Source: Chloroflexota bacterium (GTDB lineage: Bacteria; Chloroflexota; Dehalococcoidia; Tepidiformales; Tepidiformaceae). From it: a DNA stretch of 5,191 bases. The stretch spans positions 1 through 5,191 of the forward strand of contig CAUJEQ010000213.1 of NCBI GenBank assembly GCA_963169135.1. The letters are read 5' to 3'. Under the pieces are notes generated by a model that worked only from the letters and a program-made list of their open reading frames with translations, did not search any database and was not told where the DNA came from. Position numbers and translations under genes: made by a program. Of this stretch, positions 1 to 5,191 are shown piece after piece; the first letter of the stretch is position 1, and every line of letters starts with the position of its first letter.

Positions 1-25
1 GTCGAGCTGACCTGGGAAGGCTGAC

Positions 26-1534
26 CTACACGTATGCCTCGACGGCCCGGCGCTCCTCGCCGAACGGGTCGGCCTGCTGCCGCGATTCCAGGTCGAAGAC
101 CATTGTCGGGCGTGCCGGCTCGGTGTAGGCGTCCCAGCGCCCGATCCCTTCGTGCGCCGGTCGCCCCGTCTTCGCGAACGAAAGCCACGCGTCCATCATC
201 TGGTGCGAGAGGCGTTCCACCCCCGGCCCCGACCCCGCAAAACGGTCCTGTGTCGGCGCCGACAACGTCCCGAACACGAAGGGCATCTCCAGGGCATGGC
301 ACGAACCCAGCGCCCCATGCCGCGCCGGCGAGGCGTAGGTGAACAGGTAGGCGTACGTGTCCGGCTGGTGAGGCTGTTGCGCCAGCGCCAGCCGGGTCGC
401 CCCCACCCGGAACCGCGCATCGGAACCCACCGCGTCCACGATGTCCAGGTTCGTGTCCGGCAGCCCCTTCTCCGTCCGCGACCTGCGGTAGACCTCGACT
501 ACGGCCCGTGCCTTCTCCGGCCCCGGCTTCCCGAGCGTCGCATCGACCGCCCGGATCAGTTGCTCGTCATCCAGTTCGTCGCGCCGGGTGGTCGCCGCGA
601 ACAGCTTCACCTCGTCCCGGTTGGTGCCCACCAGCACCGGGATACCGGCTGCCTCTCCGGCCCGTACCGCGTCGATCGGCCGGTCCAGCAGCGTCACACC
701 GTCGCGGATCGGCCCGAACAGGGGCCCGCCCTCGCGCCCGGCTTTCGCCGCCACCGCCGACTGCGCCTCGATGATCCGGTCCGCGGAAATCGTCAGCAGT
801 TCGGCCGTCCGCGCCCGGTCCAGGCCGAGTTCCGCGAGCAACATGTCCGCGATCCGCTGGCCGCTCTCTCGGTCTCCCGCCCGTCCCGTCCCGCTCTGGA
901 GTACGGCCTTGTGGAAGAGCCCCTTCGCGCCAGGCATCGCCAGCAGCGTCCCCACTGCGGCTGCCCCCGCCGACTCGCCGAAGATGGTCACGTTCCCGGG
1001 GTCGCCACCGAATGTCGCGATGTTGTCGCGAACCCACTCGAGCGCAGCGATCTGGTCGAGCTGCCCGGCGTTGGCCGTCAGCCCCGCCTCCGGCAAGTGG
1101 GCGCCCAGCCACAGGTACCCCAGCGCCCCGAGCCGGTAGTTGATGGTCACCACCACCACGTCGCCCCGCTCCGCCAGCGGCCCTCCGTTGTACAGCTCTT
1201 CCGAGCCCGCCCCGTGCGTGAACCCGCCGCCGTGGATCCAGAACAGCACGGGCCGTCCGCCACCGTCCGCGGAAGGGGTGAACACGTTCAGGTAGAGGCA
1301 GTCCTCGTCCTGCGGCCCGCTCGCCGCGAAACCAGGGATGGGGTGGCCCGCCTGGCGTGAAGCGAGCCCGGGCGTGTCCGCCTTGCGCACGCCGCTCCAG
1401 GCGGCCGGTGGCTGAGGCGCCTTGAACCGTAACGGCCCCACCGGTGGCGCTGCGAACGGGATCCCCATGTACGACTGGTGCTTCTCGTGCTGGACGCCCT
1501 CGAGGCGCCCGCAGGTGGTCCCTACGAATGGCAT
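26..1534 (-). CDS. Type B carboxylesterase (para-nitrobenzyl esterase-like)
   Basis: An alpha/beta-hydrolase that cleaves carboxylic esters; the natural substrate cannot be told from sequence. All family marks are present in the 502-aa product: EDCLYLNVF at residues 77-85, the oxyanion-hole loop HGGGF at 101-105, the nucleophile elbow GESAG at 186-190 (Ser188), the acid in GTNRDE (Glu308) and the catalytic histidine in CHALEMPFVFG (His413). Spacing fits the B. subtilis pnbA type (Ser189/Glu310/His399), and length is normal for bacterial members, so the enzyme looks intact. No signal peptide is seen, which suggests a cytoplasmic enzyme. The ATG start has a GGAG Shine-Dalgarno (plus-strand 1542-1545) 7 nt upstream, and the protein opens with the usual short 'G..G.L.G' strand of the family. 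It lies 46 bp downstream of the small MoaD-associated gene on the same strand, so it may be co-transcribed, but no functional link is obvious. The family assignment is firm; the substrate is unknown. Confidence 0.95.
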   Translation of the reverse strand: MPFVGTTCGRLEGVQHEKHQSYMGIPFAAPPVGPLRFKAPQPPAAWSGVRKADTPGLASRQAGHPIPGFAASGPQDEDCLYLNVFTPSADGGGRPVLFWIHGGGFTHGAGSEELYNGGPLAERGDVVVVTINYRLGALGYLWLGAHLPEAGLTANAGQLDQIAALEWVRDNIATFGGDPGNVTIFGESAGAAAVGTLLAMPGAKGLFHKAVLQSGTGRAGDRESGQRIADMLLAELGLDRARTAELLTISADRIIEAQSAVAAKAGREGGPLFGPIRDGVTLLDRPIDAVRAGEAAGIPVLVGTNRDEVKLFAATTRRDELDDEQLIRAVDATLGKPGPEKARAVVEVYRRSRTEKGLPDTNLDIVDAVGSDARFRVGATRLALAQQPHQPDTYAYLFTYASPARHGALGSCHALEMPFVFGTLSAPTQDRFAGSGPGVERLSHQMMDAWLSFAKTGRPAHEGIGRWDAYTEPARPTMVFDLESRQQADPFGEERRAVEAYV

Positions 1535-1580
1535 GGCTGTGCTCCGAACTCGTGCGAAATGTGCGCCATTCTAGCGCCGC

Positions 1581-1826
1581 TCACCCACCCCCGCGCATCG
1601 TCCGCAGCCGCAGGTAGTGGGCGATCTCCGCCTCCCGCTCCCCGCTCACGTCCAGGAACAACACCGGCACCTCCATCCGCCCCACCTTCGCCGGCTCGCC
1701 AACCACGAAGTCCACGCTCCACCCATCCCCGTCCACGCGCGTGCCGTCGGCCGTCCCGCCCATCTCGCGGAGCAGCTGCGCCCGGATCTCGTCCGCCCGC
1801 AGGTTCCGGACCTCCAGCCGCGTCAC
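1581..1826 (-). CDS. Small MoaD-associated protein (DUF1952 / MoaD-related C-terminal domain-like)
   Basis: An 81-aa protein read from a GTG codon at 1826-1824, whose TG plus the next A form the moaD stop codon (GTGA, 4-base overlap). The open frame extends further upstream but only inside moaD, so the overlap start is the natural choice. No proper Shine-Dalgarno precedes it apart from G-rich coding sequence, so translation probably depends on re-initiation after moaD. Notable stretches are LREMGGTADGTRV (residues 19-31), GEPAKVGRMEVPVLFLDV (43-60) and a C-terminal MRGGG. From memory, this pattern (GGT, EP.KVG...VP, terminal RGGG) matches the second domain of the Thermus thermophilus MoaD-related protein, where it is fused behind a MoaD domain; that recall was not checked by alignment. 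No catalytic residue is apparent, there is no cysteine, and its function is unknown. A role in binding or regulating the MoaD partner is inferred only from fusion and neighbourhood. Confidence 0.75.
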   Translation of the reverse strand: MTRLEVRNLRADEIRAQLLREMGGTADGTRVDGDGWSVDFVVGEPAKVGRMEVPVLFLDVSGEREAEIAHYLRLRTMRGGG

Positions 1827-2098
1827 CCGCCCGCAGCCGGTGGGAAGATATCCACGTCGGCGTCCGGCGGTACCGGCGTCTCCAGCATCTGCAGGTAGCG
1901 GATCTCCCGCCCATCCACGAACACCTTGATGTACTCGCCGAGCGTCCCCTCGGCCGTCCAGATCTTCGCCCCAAGCTCCGGGAAGCACTCGGTCACCGTG
2001 TCCAGCAGGTCCTTCACCGTCGCGTCTTCGCCCAGGTCCAGGTGCACGTTCTTGCCACCGACCAGCGGCCGCAGGGTCGCGTAAAAGCGCACGTCCAT
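1823..2098 (-). CDS. moaD: MoaD/ThiS-family ubiquitin-like sulfur carrier protein
   Basis: A 91-aa beta-grasp sulfur carrier. It opens with MDVRFYATLR, has the helix region ATVKDLLDTVTECFP (residues 26-40), then VFVDGREIRYLQ (59-70), PVPPDADVDIFPP (75-87) and a terminal AAGG. In this family the C-terminal Gly-Gly is adenylated by a MoeB/ThiF-type enzyme and converted to a thiocarboxylate that donates sulfur, classically in molybdopterin synthesis with MoaE. The length is typical. The start at 2098-2096 is preferred over an upstream ATG at 2194 because the extra 32 residues are low-complexity and unlike MoaD, while an AGGA Shine-Dalgarno sits 8 nt before the chosen ATG. The sequence resembles the MoaD subfamily linked to a DUF1952 domain, and the next gene overlaps its stop. 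No moaE, moeB or other cofactor genes are in the window, so another sulfur-transfer job remains possible. The family call is confident; the exact pathway is not. Confidence 0.88.
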   Translation of the reverse strand: MDVRFYATLRPLVGGKNVHLDLGEDATVKDLLDTVTECFPELGAKIWTAEGTLGEYIKVFVDGREIRYLQMLETPVPPDADVDIFPPAAGG

Positions 2099-2106
2099 GC
2101 CACCGA

Positions 2107-2110
2107 TCCT
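2107..2110 (-). promoter_or_regulatory. Ribosome binding site of moaD
   Basis: On the minus strand AGGA lies 8 nt upstream of the ATG at 2098-2096. It decides the moaD start in favour of this codon over the in-frame ATG at 2194, whose added residues do not look like the family. Confidence 0.6.
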
Positions 2111-2199
2111 AGCAGGCCCGCCCCACCCGTTGCGCCCCGGCCCAGCCGAGACGGAACCGCCCGGATCGCGCATGCTTTGCGGCACAACTACCACCCCCG

Positions 2200-2204
2200 G
2201 GAGG
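2200..2204 (+). promoter_or_regulatory. Strong ribosome binding site of the first YeeE half
   Basis: GGAGG, within a longer GGGAGGGG run, lies 7 nt before the ATG at 2212 and fixes that start. The run can pair with the C-tract just upstream (2195-2198), so the site could be partly masked in the transcript. Confidence 0.65.
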
Positions 2205-2211
2205 GGCCTAT

Positions 2212-2715
2212 ATGAACCTCATCCTCAACGACCTCAGCCCGTGGCACTGGGCAGCGGGCGGCGCCGTCATCAGCGCCGTTACGCTCACCCTGCTCTTCGT
2301 CGGCAACCGCCGCCTGGGCGTCTCCACCGGCTTCGAAAACGTCTGCTCGCTGGTTGTCCAAACGCCCTACTTCACCCGCGACGCCCTCCGTGGCACCAAC
2401 GCGTGGCGGCTCCCCCTGCTCGGCGGCCTCCTCATCGGCGGCTTCCTCTCGGCCGTGCTCGGCGGCGGCTGGGAACCCTTCTGGGACCTCGGCATGTTCG
2501 ATGCCGAGATCGGCTGGGGCAACGGCGGCAAGCTCATCTGGATGTTCGGCGGTGGCCTGCTCATCGGCTTCGGCACGCGCCTGGCAGGCGGCTGCACCAG
2601 CGGCCACGGCATCTTTGGCATGTCCAACCTCGAACTCCCCAGCATCGTTTCCACGGTCAGTTTCATGGCCGCCGGGGCCGTCACCACCAACCTCATCTAC
2701 CGCGTCATCCTCTAA
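2212..2715 (+). CDS. YeeE/YedE-family sulfur transporter, N-terminal half (PmpA/TsuA-like)
   Basis: A 167-aa integral membrane protein of the YeeE/YedE (sulphur transport) family. Hydrophobic segments are seen at roughly residues 13-31, 67-84, 107-125 and 144-164. The signature GTRLAGGCTSGHGIFG at 121-136 carries Cys128, matching the conserved GGC.SG motif. In full-length members such as the thiosulfate importer TsuA, conserved cysteines of this kind line the substrate path. A further cysteine, Cys45, sits in FENVCSLVV between the first two membrane segments. Full-length YeeE proteins are about twice this size with an internal two-fold repeat; here the second half is the next gene, 15 bp downstream. 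This matches the PmpA/PmpB split known in proteobacteria, where the pair sits near sulfide-responsive regulators and persulfide dioxygenases; neither is present here. The likely substrate is thiosulfate or another reduced sulfur compound, inferred from family. Confidence 0.92.
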   Translation: MNLILNDLSPWHWAAGGAVISAVTLTLLFVGNRRLGVSTGFENVCSLVVQTPYFTRDALRGTNAWRLPLLGGLLIGGFLSAVLGGGWEPFWDLGMFDAEIGWGNGGKLIWMFGGGLLIGFGTRLAGGCTSGHGIFGMSNLELPSIVSTVSFMAAGAVTTNLIYRVIL

Positions 2716-2719
2716 CCAC

Positions 2720-2724
2720 AGGAG
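2720..2724 (+). promoter_or_regulatory. Ribosome binding site of the second YeeE half
   Basis: AGGAG lies 6 nt before the GTG at 2731, in the 15-bp gap after the TAA of the first half. It supports the GTG start and independent ribosome loading on the second cistron. Confidence 0.65.
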
Positions 2725-2730
2725 AGCTCC

Positions 2731-3177
2731 GTGATCGTCTTCTACCTGGTCCTTGGCTCAGTCTTTGGGTTCGCCCTCAGCCGTTCCGGCGCCGCCGACT
2801 ACAACTTCATCCAGGGCATGTTCCTGTTCGAAGAGTTCCAGCTCTACGGCATCATCGGCACCGCCGTTGCCCTCACCGCGCCCTCGCTCTGGCTGCTCAA
2901 GCGCTACGGCCGCTCGCTCACCGGCAAACCGCTCGTCATCGAAAACAAGCCCGGCCACCGCGGCAACGTCTATGGGGGCATCCTCTTCGGCATCGGCTGG
3001 TCGATCACTGGCATGTGCCCCGGCCCCATCCTCGTCAACATCGGCGAAGGGAAGCTCTACGCGCTGGCGGCGCTCGCCGGGACGCTGGTCGGCGCCGGGG
3101 CGTTTGGCGTCCTCTACCCCCGCCTGGTCAAACCCTTCCATCTTCCGCCGATCCAGGTCGGCACCGGCGAGGGCTAG
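2731..3177 (+). CDS. YeeE/YedE-family sulfur transporter, C-terminal half (PmpB-like, DUF6691-type)
   Basis: A 148-aa membrane protein forming the complementary half of the split YeeE/YedE transporter. Hydrophobic segments lie at about residues 2-17, 38-56, 81-103 and 108-130. The family signature GIGWSITGMCPGPILVNIGEG spans 87-107 with Cys96, the counterpart of Cys128 in the first half. Early residues SRSGAADYNFIQGMF (17-31) are also typical of the second-half proteins. A polar loop (60-79) and a short soluble tail (131-148) are present. Translation begins at GTG, supported by an AGGAG site. The two halves presumably assemble into one channel with paired cysteine motifs that relay a sulfur-containing anion through the membrane; assembly and substrate are inferred from the family. 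The stop codon TAG is followed directly by the GTG of the next gene, indicating tight co-translation of a three-gene unit. Confidence 0.92.
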   Translation: MIVFYLVLGSVFGFALSRSGAADYNFIQGMFLFEEFQLYGIIGTAVALTAPSLWLLKRYGRSLTGKPLVIENKPGHRGNVYGGILFGIGWSITGMCPGPILVNIGEGKLYALAALAGTLVGAGAFGVLYPRLVKPFHLPPIQVGTGEG

Positions 3178-4485
3178 GTGGTCGTGCGCTCGATCCTCGA
3201 TGGCTACTGGCCGAGCCCATGGCCCGCCGAGGACGGTGGCCCCGCCCGCCGCCAAACGCCCGCGCCGGGCACGCCGCCGCTGGCAGCCGGCCCGCTCGTC
3301 GCCACCAACCGTCCCGTCTTCATGGGCTGCATGCCGATCCTCCGGGACCCCGGCGAGGTCTACCTCCAGGGCCATACCCCTGGCAGCCCGGAAAGCACCG
3401 CCTGGGTGGAACGGATCGACCCGCACAGTCTGCAACCCCTGCAACGCTCGCCCGATCTGCCCGGCGGTCGCCCCTGGCCCGGCGGGCTGGCCGCACATGC
3501 CAACGGCTCCCTCTACGTGACCTTCGGCCGCTGGTGCCACCGGCTCGCCCCTGATTGCTCGGTGCTCGCCGCCCGGCAGCTCCCGCGCGAAGGGCCCTAC
3601 AACTCGCTGCTCATCCTGCCCGATGGCCACCTGGTGATGAAGGACTTCGCCGGGGGGACCGGCGTCCATGCGCTCCCACCGGGCGTGCGCGGCTCGGAGC
3701 TGGTTGTCCTCGAACCTGAACGCCTCGAACTCGTCGCCCGCCTCGAACTCCCCGAAGGCTCCATCGCCCGCCTCTCTGCGGACCTCGATGCCGCTGATGG
3801 CGCCGGTGCCCGGGTCTCCGTCGTCGGCGACAGGCACCTCTTCCGCGTGGTGTGGGACCTCGCCCGCGCGACGCTCACCCTGGACGAAGGGTTCACAGCG
3901 CCGTACCTGGAGCAGCCCGGCCAGACCTTCGGCTGGGACGCGGTGCTCGCGGACGGCAGCGCCTGGTTCCTCGACAACGGCGAGGGGACCACCGGCTTCG
4001 GGCCATCGCTCTTCGGCAAGGGCGTCTCCGCCGCGCCGTTGCACCTGGTCCGCGTGCCGCTCGATGGCGAACGGCGCGCCGAACGCACCGAGATCTGCGG
4101 CCTCCCAGACGGGATCGTCGCCAACCCTCCCTGCGTCGACCCCGATCGGAAGGTGGTCGTCGGCTTCGACTCCGGCAACGGCGTAATCGCCGCGTTCCGT
4201 TACGCCGAACCCGGCCGTCCCCTTGATCTCCTGTGGCGGCACCAGCAGAACCAGGCCGGCCATATGCTCCTCTATCCCGCAACCGGCGAACTGGTGTCCT
4301 ACGACTACGACCACGCACGCGGCACCGAGCAGGTCGTCGTGCGGGACATCGAGACGGGTGTCGAACGGGTCCGTGTTGCCATCAACTCACCGTTGCAGTG
4401 CGTCGTGTTCCCCGCGTGCGGCTTCGAAGGCGACCTCTACGTGGCCACGTTCTCCACGCTCGCCCGCGTAGGTGCTGTGGAGTGA
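3178..4485 (+). CDS. Uncharacterised cytoplasmic protein, probable beta-propeller
   Basis: A 435-aa protein I do not recognise. After a proline-rich N-terminal 40 residues it shows repeated strand-loop-strand units typical of propellers: ERIDPHSLQPLQRSPDL (78-94), NGSLYVTFGRWCHRLAPDC (109-127), LLILPDGHLVMKDF (144-157), LVVLEPERLELVARLELP (175-192), DGSAWFLDNGEG (259-270), and near the end ELVSYDYDHA (371-380) and QVVVRDIETGVERVRVAI (385-402). No signal peptide or membrane segment is seen, so it is likely cytoplasmic. It has seven cysteines (51, 120, 127, 307, 319, 408, 414), notable beside a sulfur transporter. The start is GTG immediately after the TAG of the YeeE half; a second in-frame GTG at 3184 is also possible, with GAGGG at 3169-3173 serving as ribosome binding site for either. 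Co-transcription with the transporter pair is very likely. A PQQ/SMP-30/selenium-binding-like propeller was considered, but I see no diagnostic motif of any of them. The fold is an inference. Confidence 0.8.
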   Translation: MVVRSILDGYWPSPWPAEDGGPARRQTPAPGTPPLAAGPLVATNRPVFMGCMPILRDPGEVYLQGHTPGSPESTAWVERIDPHSLQPLQRSPDLPGGRPWPGGLAAHANGSLYVTFGRWCHRLAPDCSVLAARQLPREGPYNSLLILPDGHLVMKDFAGGTGVHALPPGVRGSELVVLEPERLELVARLELPEGSIARLSADLDAADGAGARVSVVGDRHLFRVVWDLARATLTLDEGFTAPYLEQPGQTFGWDAVLADGSAWFLDNGEGTTGFGPSLFGKGVSAAPLHLVRVPLDGERRAERTEICGLPDGIVANPPCVDPDRKVVVGFDSGNGVIAAFRYAEPGRPLDLLWRHQQNQAGHMLLYPATGELVSYDYDHARGTEQVVVRDIETGVERVRVAINSPLQCVVFPACGFEGDLYVATFSTLARVGAVE

Positions 4486-4494
4486 ACCCGTTCC

Positions 4495-5191
4495 CTACAC
4501 CCGCGCCCAGTTGTTGGTGGTGAAGATGTCCTCGTCCAGCGGGCTCCGTTCGCCCAGCTCCAGCCGGTAGCCCGCGACCGCCCCGATCATCGCGGCGTTA
4601 TCCGTGCAGAATCTTGGCGGCGGGATGCGCACCGGCACCGGGCAGCGCCGCTGCAGCTCCTCGCGCAGCCGCGTGTTCGCGGCGACCCCGCCGGCCACCA
4701 GCACGTTCCTGGCGCCCATCTCCCGCGCCAGCCGCGTCGTTTTCCCGGCGAGCACGTCCACCACCGCCTCCTGGAACTCCCACGCGATCTCCGGCGCCGA
4801 ATACTGCCCCGCCCGCACCACGTGCAGTGCCGCCGTCTTCAGCCCGCTGAAGCTGAAGTCGAACGTCCCGTGCATCCACGCCCGGGGCAGCTCCAGCTTG
4901 CTTGGCCCACCCTCGAGCGCCGCCCTGGCCACGTGCGGCCCTCCCGGGAACGGCAGCCCCAGCAATCGCCCGACCTTGTCGAACGCTTCGCCGGCCGCGT
5001 CGTCGCGCGTGCCGCCCAACCGCTCGTACTGCCCGTGCGAACGCATCAGCACCAGGTCCGTGTGCCCGCCGCTGACCACCAGGCAGAGCGCCGGGAACTC
5101 CGGCTCGGGTCCTTCGACCAGCCAGTTCGCATAGATGTGGCCTTCGAGGTGGTTGATCCCGATGAACGGCAACTCGCGCCCGAACGCGATC
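4495..5191 (-). CDS. tsaD: tRNA N6-adenosine threonylcarbamoyltransferase TsaD (5' end outside window)
   Basis: TsaD (YgjD/Kae1/Gcp family) transfers the threonylcarbamoyl group from threonylcarbamoyl-AMP to A37 of ANN-decoding tRNAs, working with TsaB and TsaE in bacteria. The reading frame runs open to the right edge, and residues before the TTG at 5172-5170 (IAFGRE) continue the family pattern, so the gene is cut by the window and is not short. About 231 of the usual 330-350 residues are present. Visible motifs are NHLEGH (two metal-binding histidines, encoded within 5137-5151), LVVSGGHTDLVL, GEAFDKVGRLLGLPFPGGP, FDFSFSGLKTA, VAGGVAANTRLR and PPRFCTDNAAMIG, whose Asp is the third metal ligand. 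Catalytic parts seen are intact. It ends 9 bp from the convergently read propeller-like gene. Essential housekeeping enzyme; assignment is very firm. Confidence 0.97.
   Translation of the reverse strand, partial: IAFGRELPFIGINHLEGHIYANWLVEGPEPEFPALCLVVSGGHTDLVLMRSHGQYERLGGTRDDAAGEAFDKVGRLLGLPFPGGPHVARAALEGGPSKLELPRAWMHGTFDFSFSGLKTAALHVVRAGQYSAPEIAWEFQEAVVDVLAGKTTRLAREMGARNVLVAGGVAANTRLREELQRRCPVPVRIPPPRFCTDNAAMIGAVAGYRLELGERSPLDEDIFTTNNWARV

Larger units (their letters stand above)
2099..2211. promoter_or_regulatory. Divergent intergenic region between moaD and the YeeE pair
   Basis: This 113-bp stretch separates the two divergent transcription units and must hold, or lie next to, their promoters unless transcription starts inside a gene. 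I find no convincing pair of -35 and -10 boxes on either strand. The most AT-rich patches are around 2172-2190 and the TATATG at the YeeE start. A short CCCC/GGGG inverted repeat (2195-2206) overlaps the YeeE ribosome binding site. No clear operator palindrome or riboswitch-like structure is visible. Confidence 0.4.

Noticed and set aside
152..1360. A 402-codon open frame on the plus strand opposite the carboxylesterase
   Set aside because: It is antisense to an enzyme with a complete catalytic triad. Its product is dominated by Arg, Pro, His and Gly with no domain pattern, as expected from reading the complement of a GC-rich gene.
1568..1573. A TAGAAT hexamer on the minus strand just upstream of the esterase, resembling a -10 box
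   Set aside because: No acceptable -35 element lies 16-18 bp upstream. The 46-bp gap is consistent with read-through from the upstream genes, so a promoter is possible but not supported.
1522..1974. A 150-codon minus-strand frame between moaD and the esterase
   Set aside because: It overlaps moaD and the DUF1952-like gene in another frame, and its product is almost wholly Gly, Arg and Ala. The 81-aa frame in the same place has a natural GTGA start and a protein-like composition.
1823..2194. A longer MoaD starting at the ATG at 2194
   Set aside because: The added 32 residues are Gly/Pro/Arg-rich and unlike the family, and the internal ATG has a well-placed AGGA site and begins exactly at the first beta strand.
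2097..3554. A 485-codon open frame on the plus strand covering both YeeE halves
   Set aside because: It is in a different frame from two clear membrane proteins with conserved motifs. The product is a low-complexity Arg/Pro/His-rich string typical of an off-frame reading.
2758..4314. A 518-codon open frame on the minus strand across the second YeeE half and the propeller-like gene
   Set aside because: It would be antisense to a certain YeeE gene and to a frame with regular strand repeats. Its product lacks hydrophobic core patterning and shows no family motif.
4495..5172. TsaD as a complete short protein starting at TTG 5172
   Set aside because: The frame stays open to the window edge and the residues before this codon still match TsaD. 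The N-terminal third of the enzyme is simply outside the window.

Overview
This is a GC-rich bacterial window (clearly well above 60% G+C by eye). It holds seven tightly packed protein genes and no RNA gene, mobile element or CRISPR array that I can see. The base composition and a MoaD-like protein followed by a 'MoaD-related C-terminal' (DUF1952-type) protein suggest a deep-branching thermophile-associated lineage such as Chloroflexota. The pairing is one I recall as a single fused protein in Thermus. This placement is an inference and is not proven by the sequence.

Layout. On the minus strand, reading leftward from position 2098, there is a MoaD/ThiS-type ubiquitin-like sulfur carrier ending in Gly-Gly. 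A small 81-aa protein follows, whose GTG start overlaps the moaD stop (GTGA), and then, after 46 bp, a type B carboxylesterase of 502 aa. On the plus strand, starting 113 bp from moaD in a divergent arrangement, there are two half-size YeeE/YedE-family membrane proteins. These are a split sulfur-compound transporter, and each half carries a signature cysteine motif (GGCTSG and MCPGP). They are followed with zero spacing (TAG then GTG) by a 435-aa cytoplasmic, cysteine-containing protein that reads like a beta-propeller and that I do not recognise. Only 9 bp after its stop, in convergent orientation, lies the C-terminal two thirds of TsaD, the tRNA t6A synthesis enzyme, which is cut by the right edge of the window.

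How the genes may work together. The plus-strand trio looks like one transcription unit that imports or handles a reduced sulfur compound and includes an unknown soluble partner. The divergent MoaD-type protein is also a sulfur carrier, so a shared sulfur theme across the 113-bp intergenic region is plausible but unproven. The esterase and TsaD look like unrelated neighbours. The most notable points are the MoaD/DUF1952 arrangement, in which the split exposes the MoaD diglycine and the partner itself ends in Gly-Gly-Gly, and the unknown propeller-like protein abutting the transporter pair.
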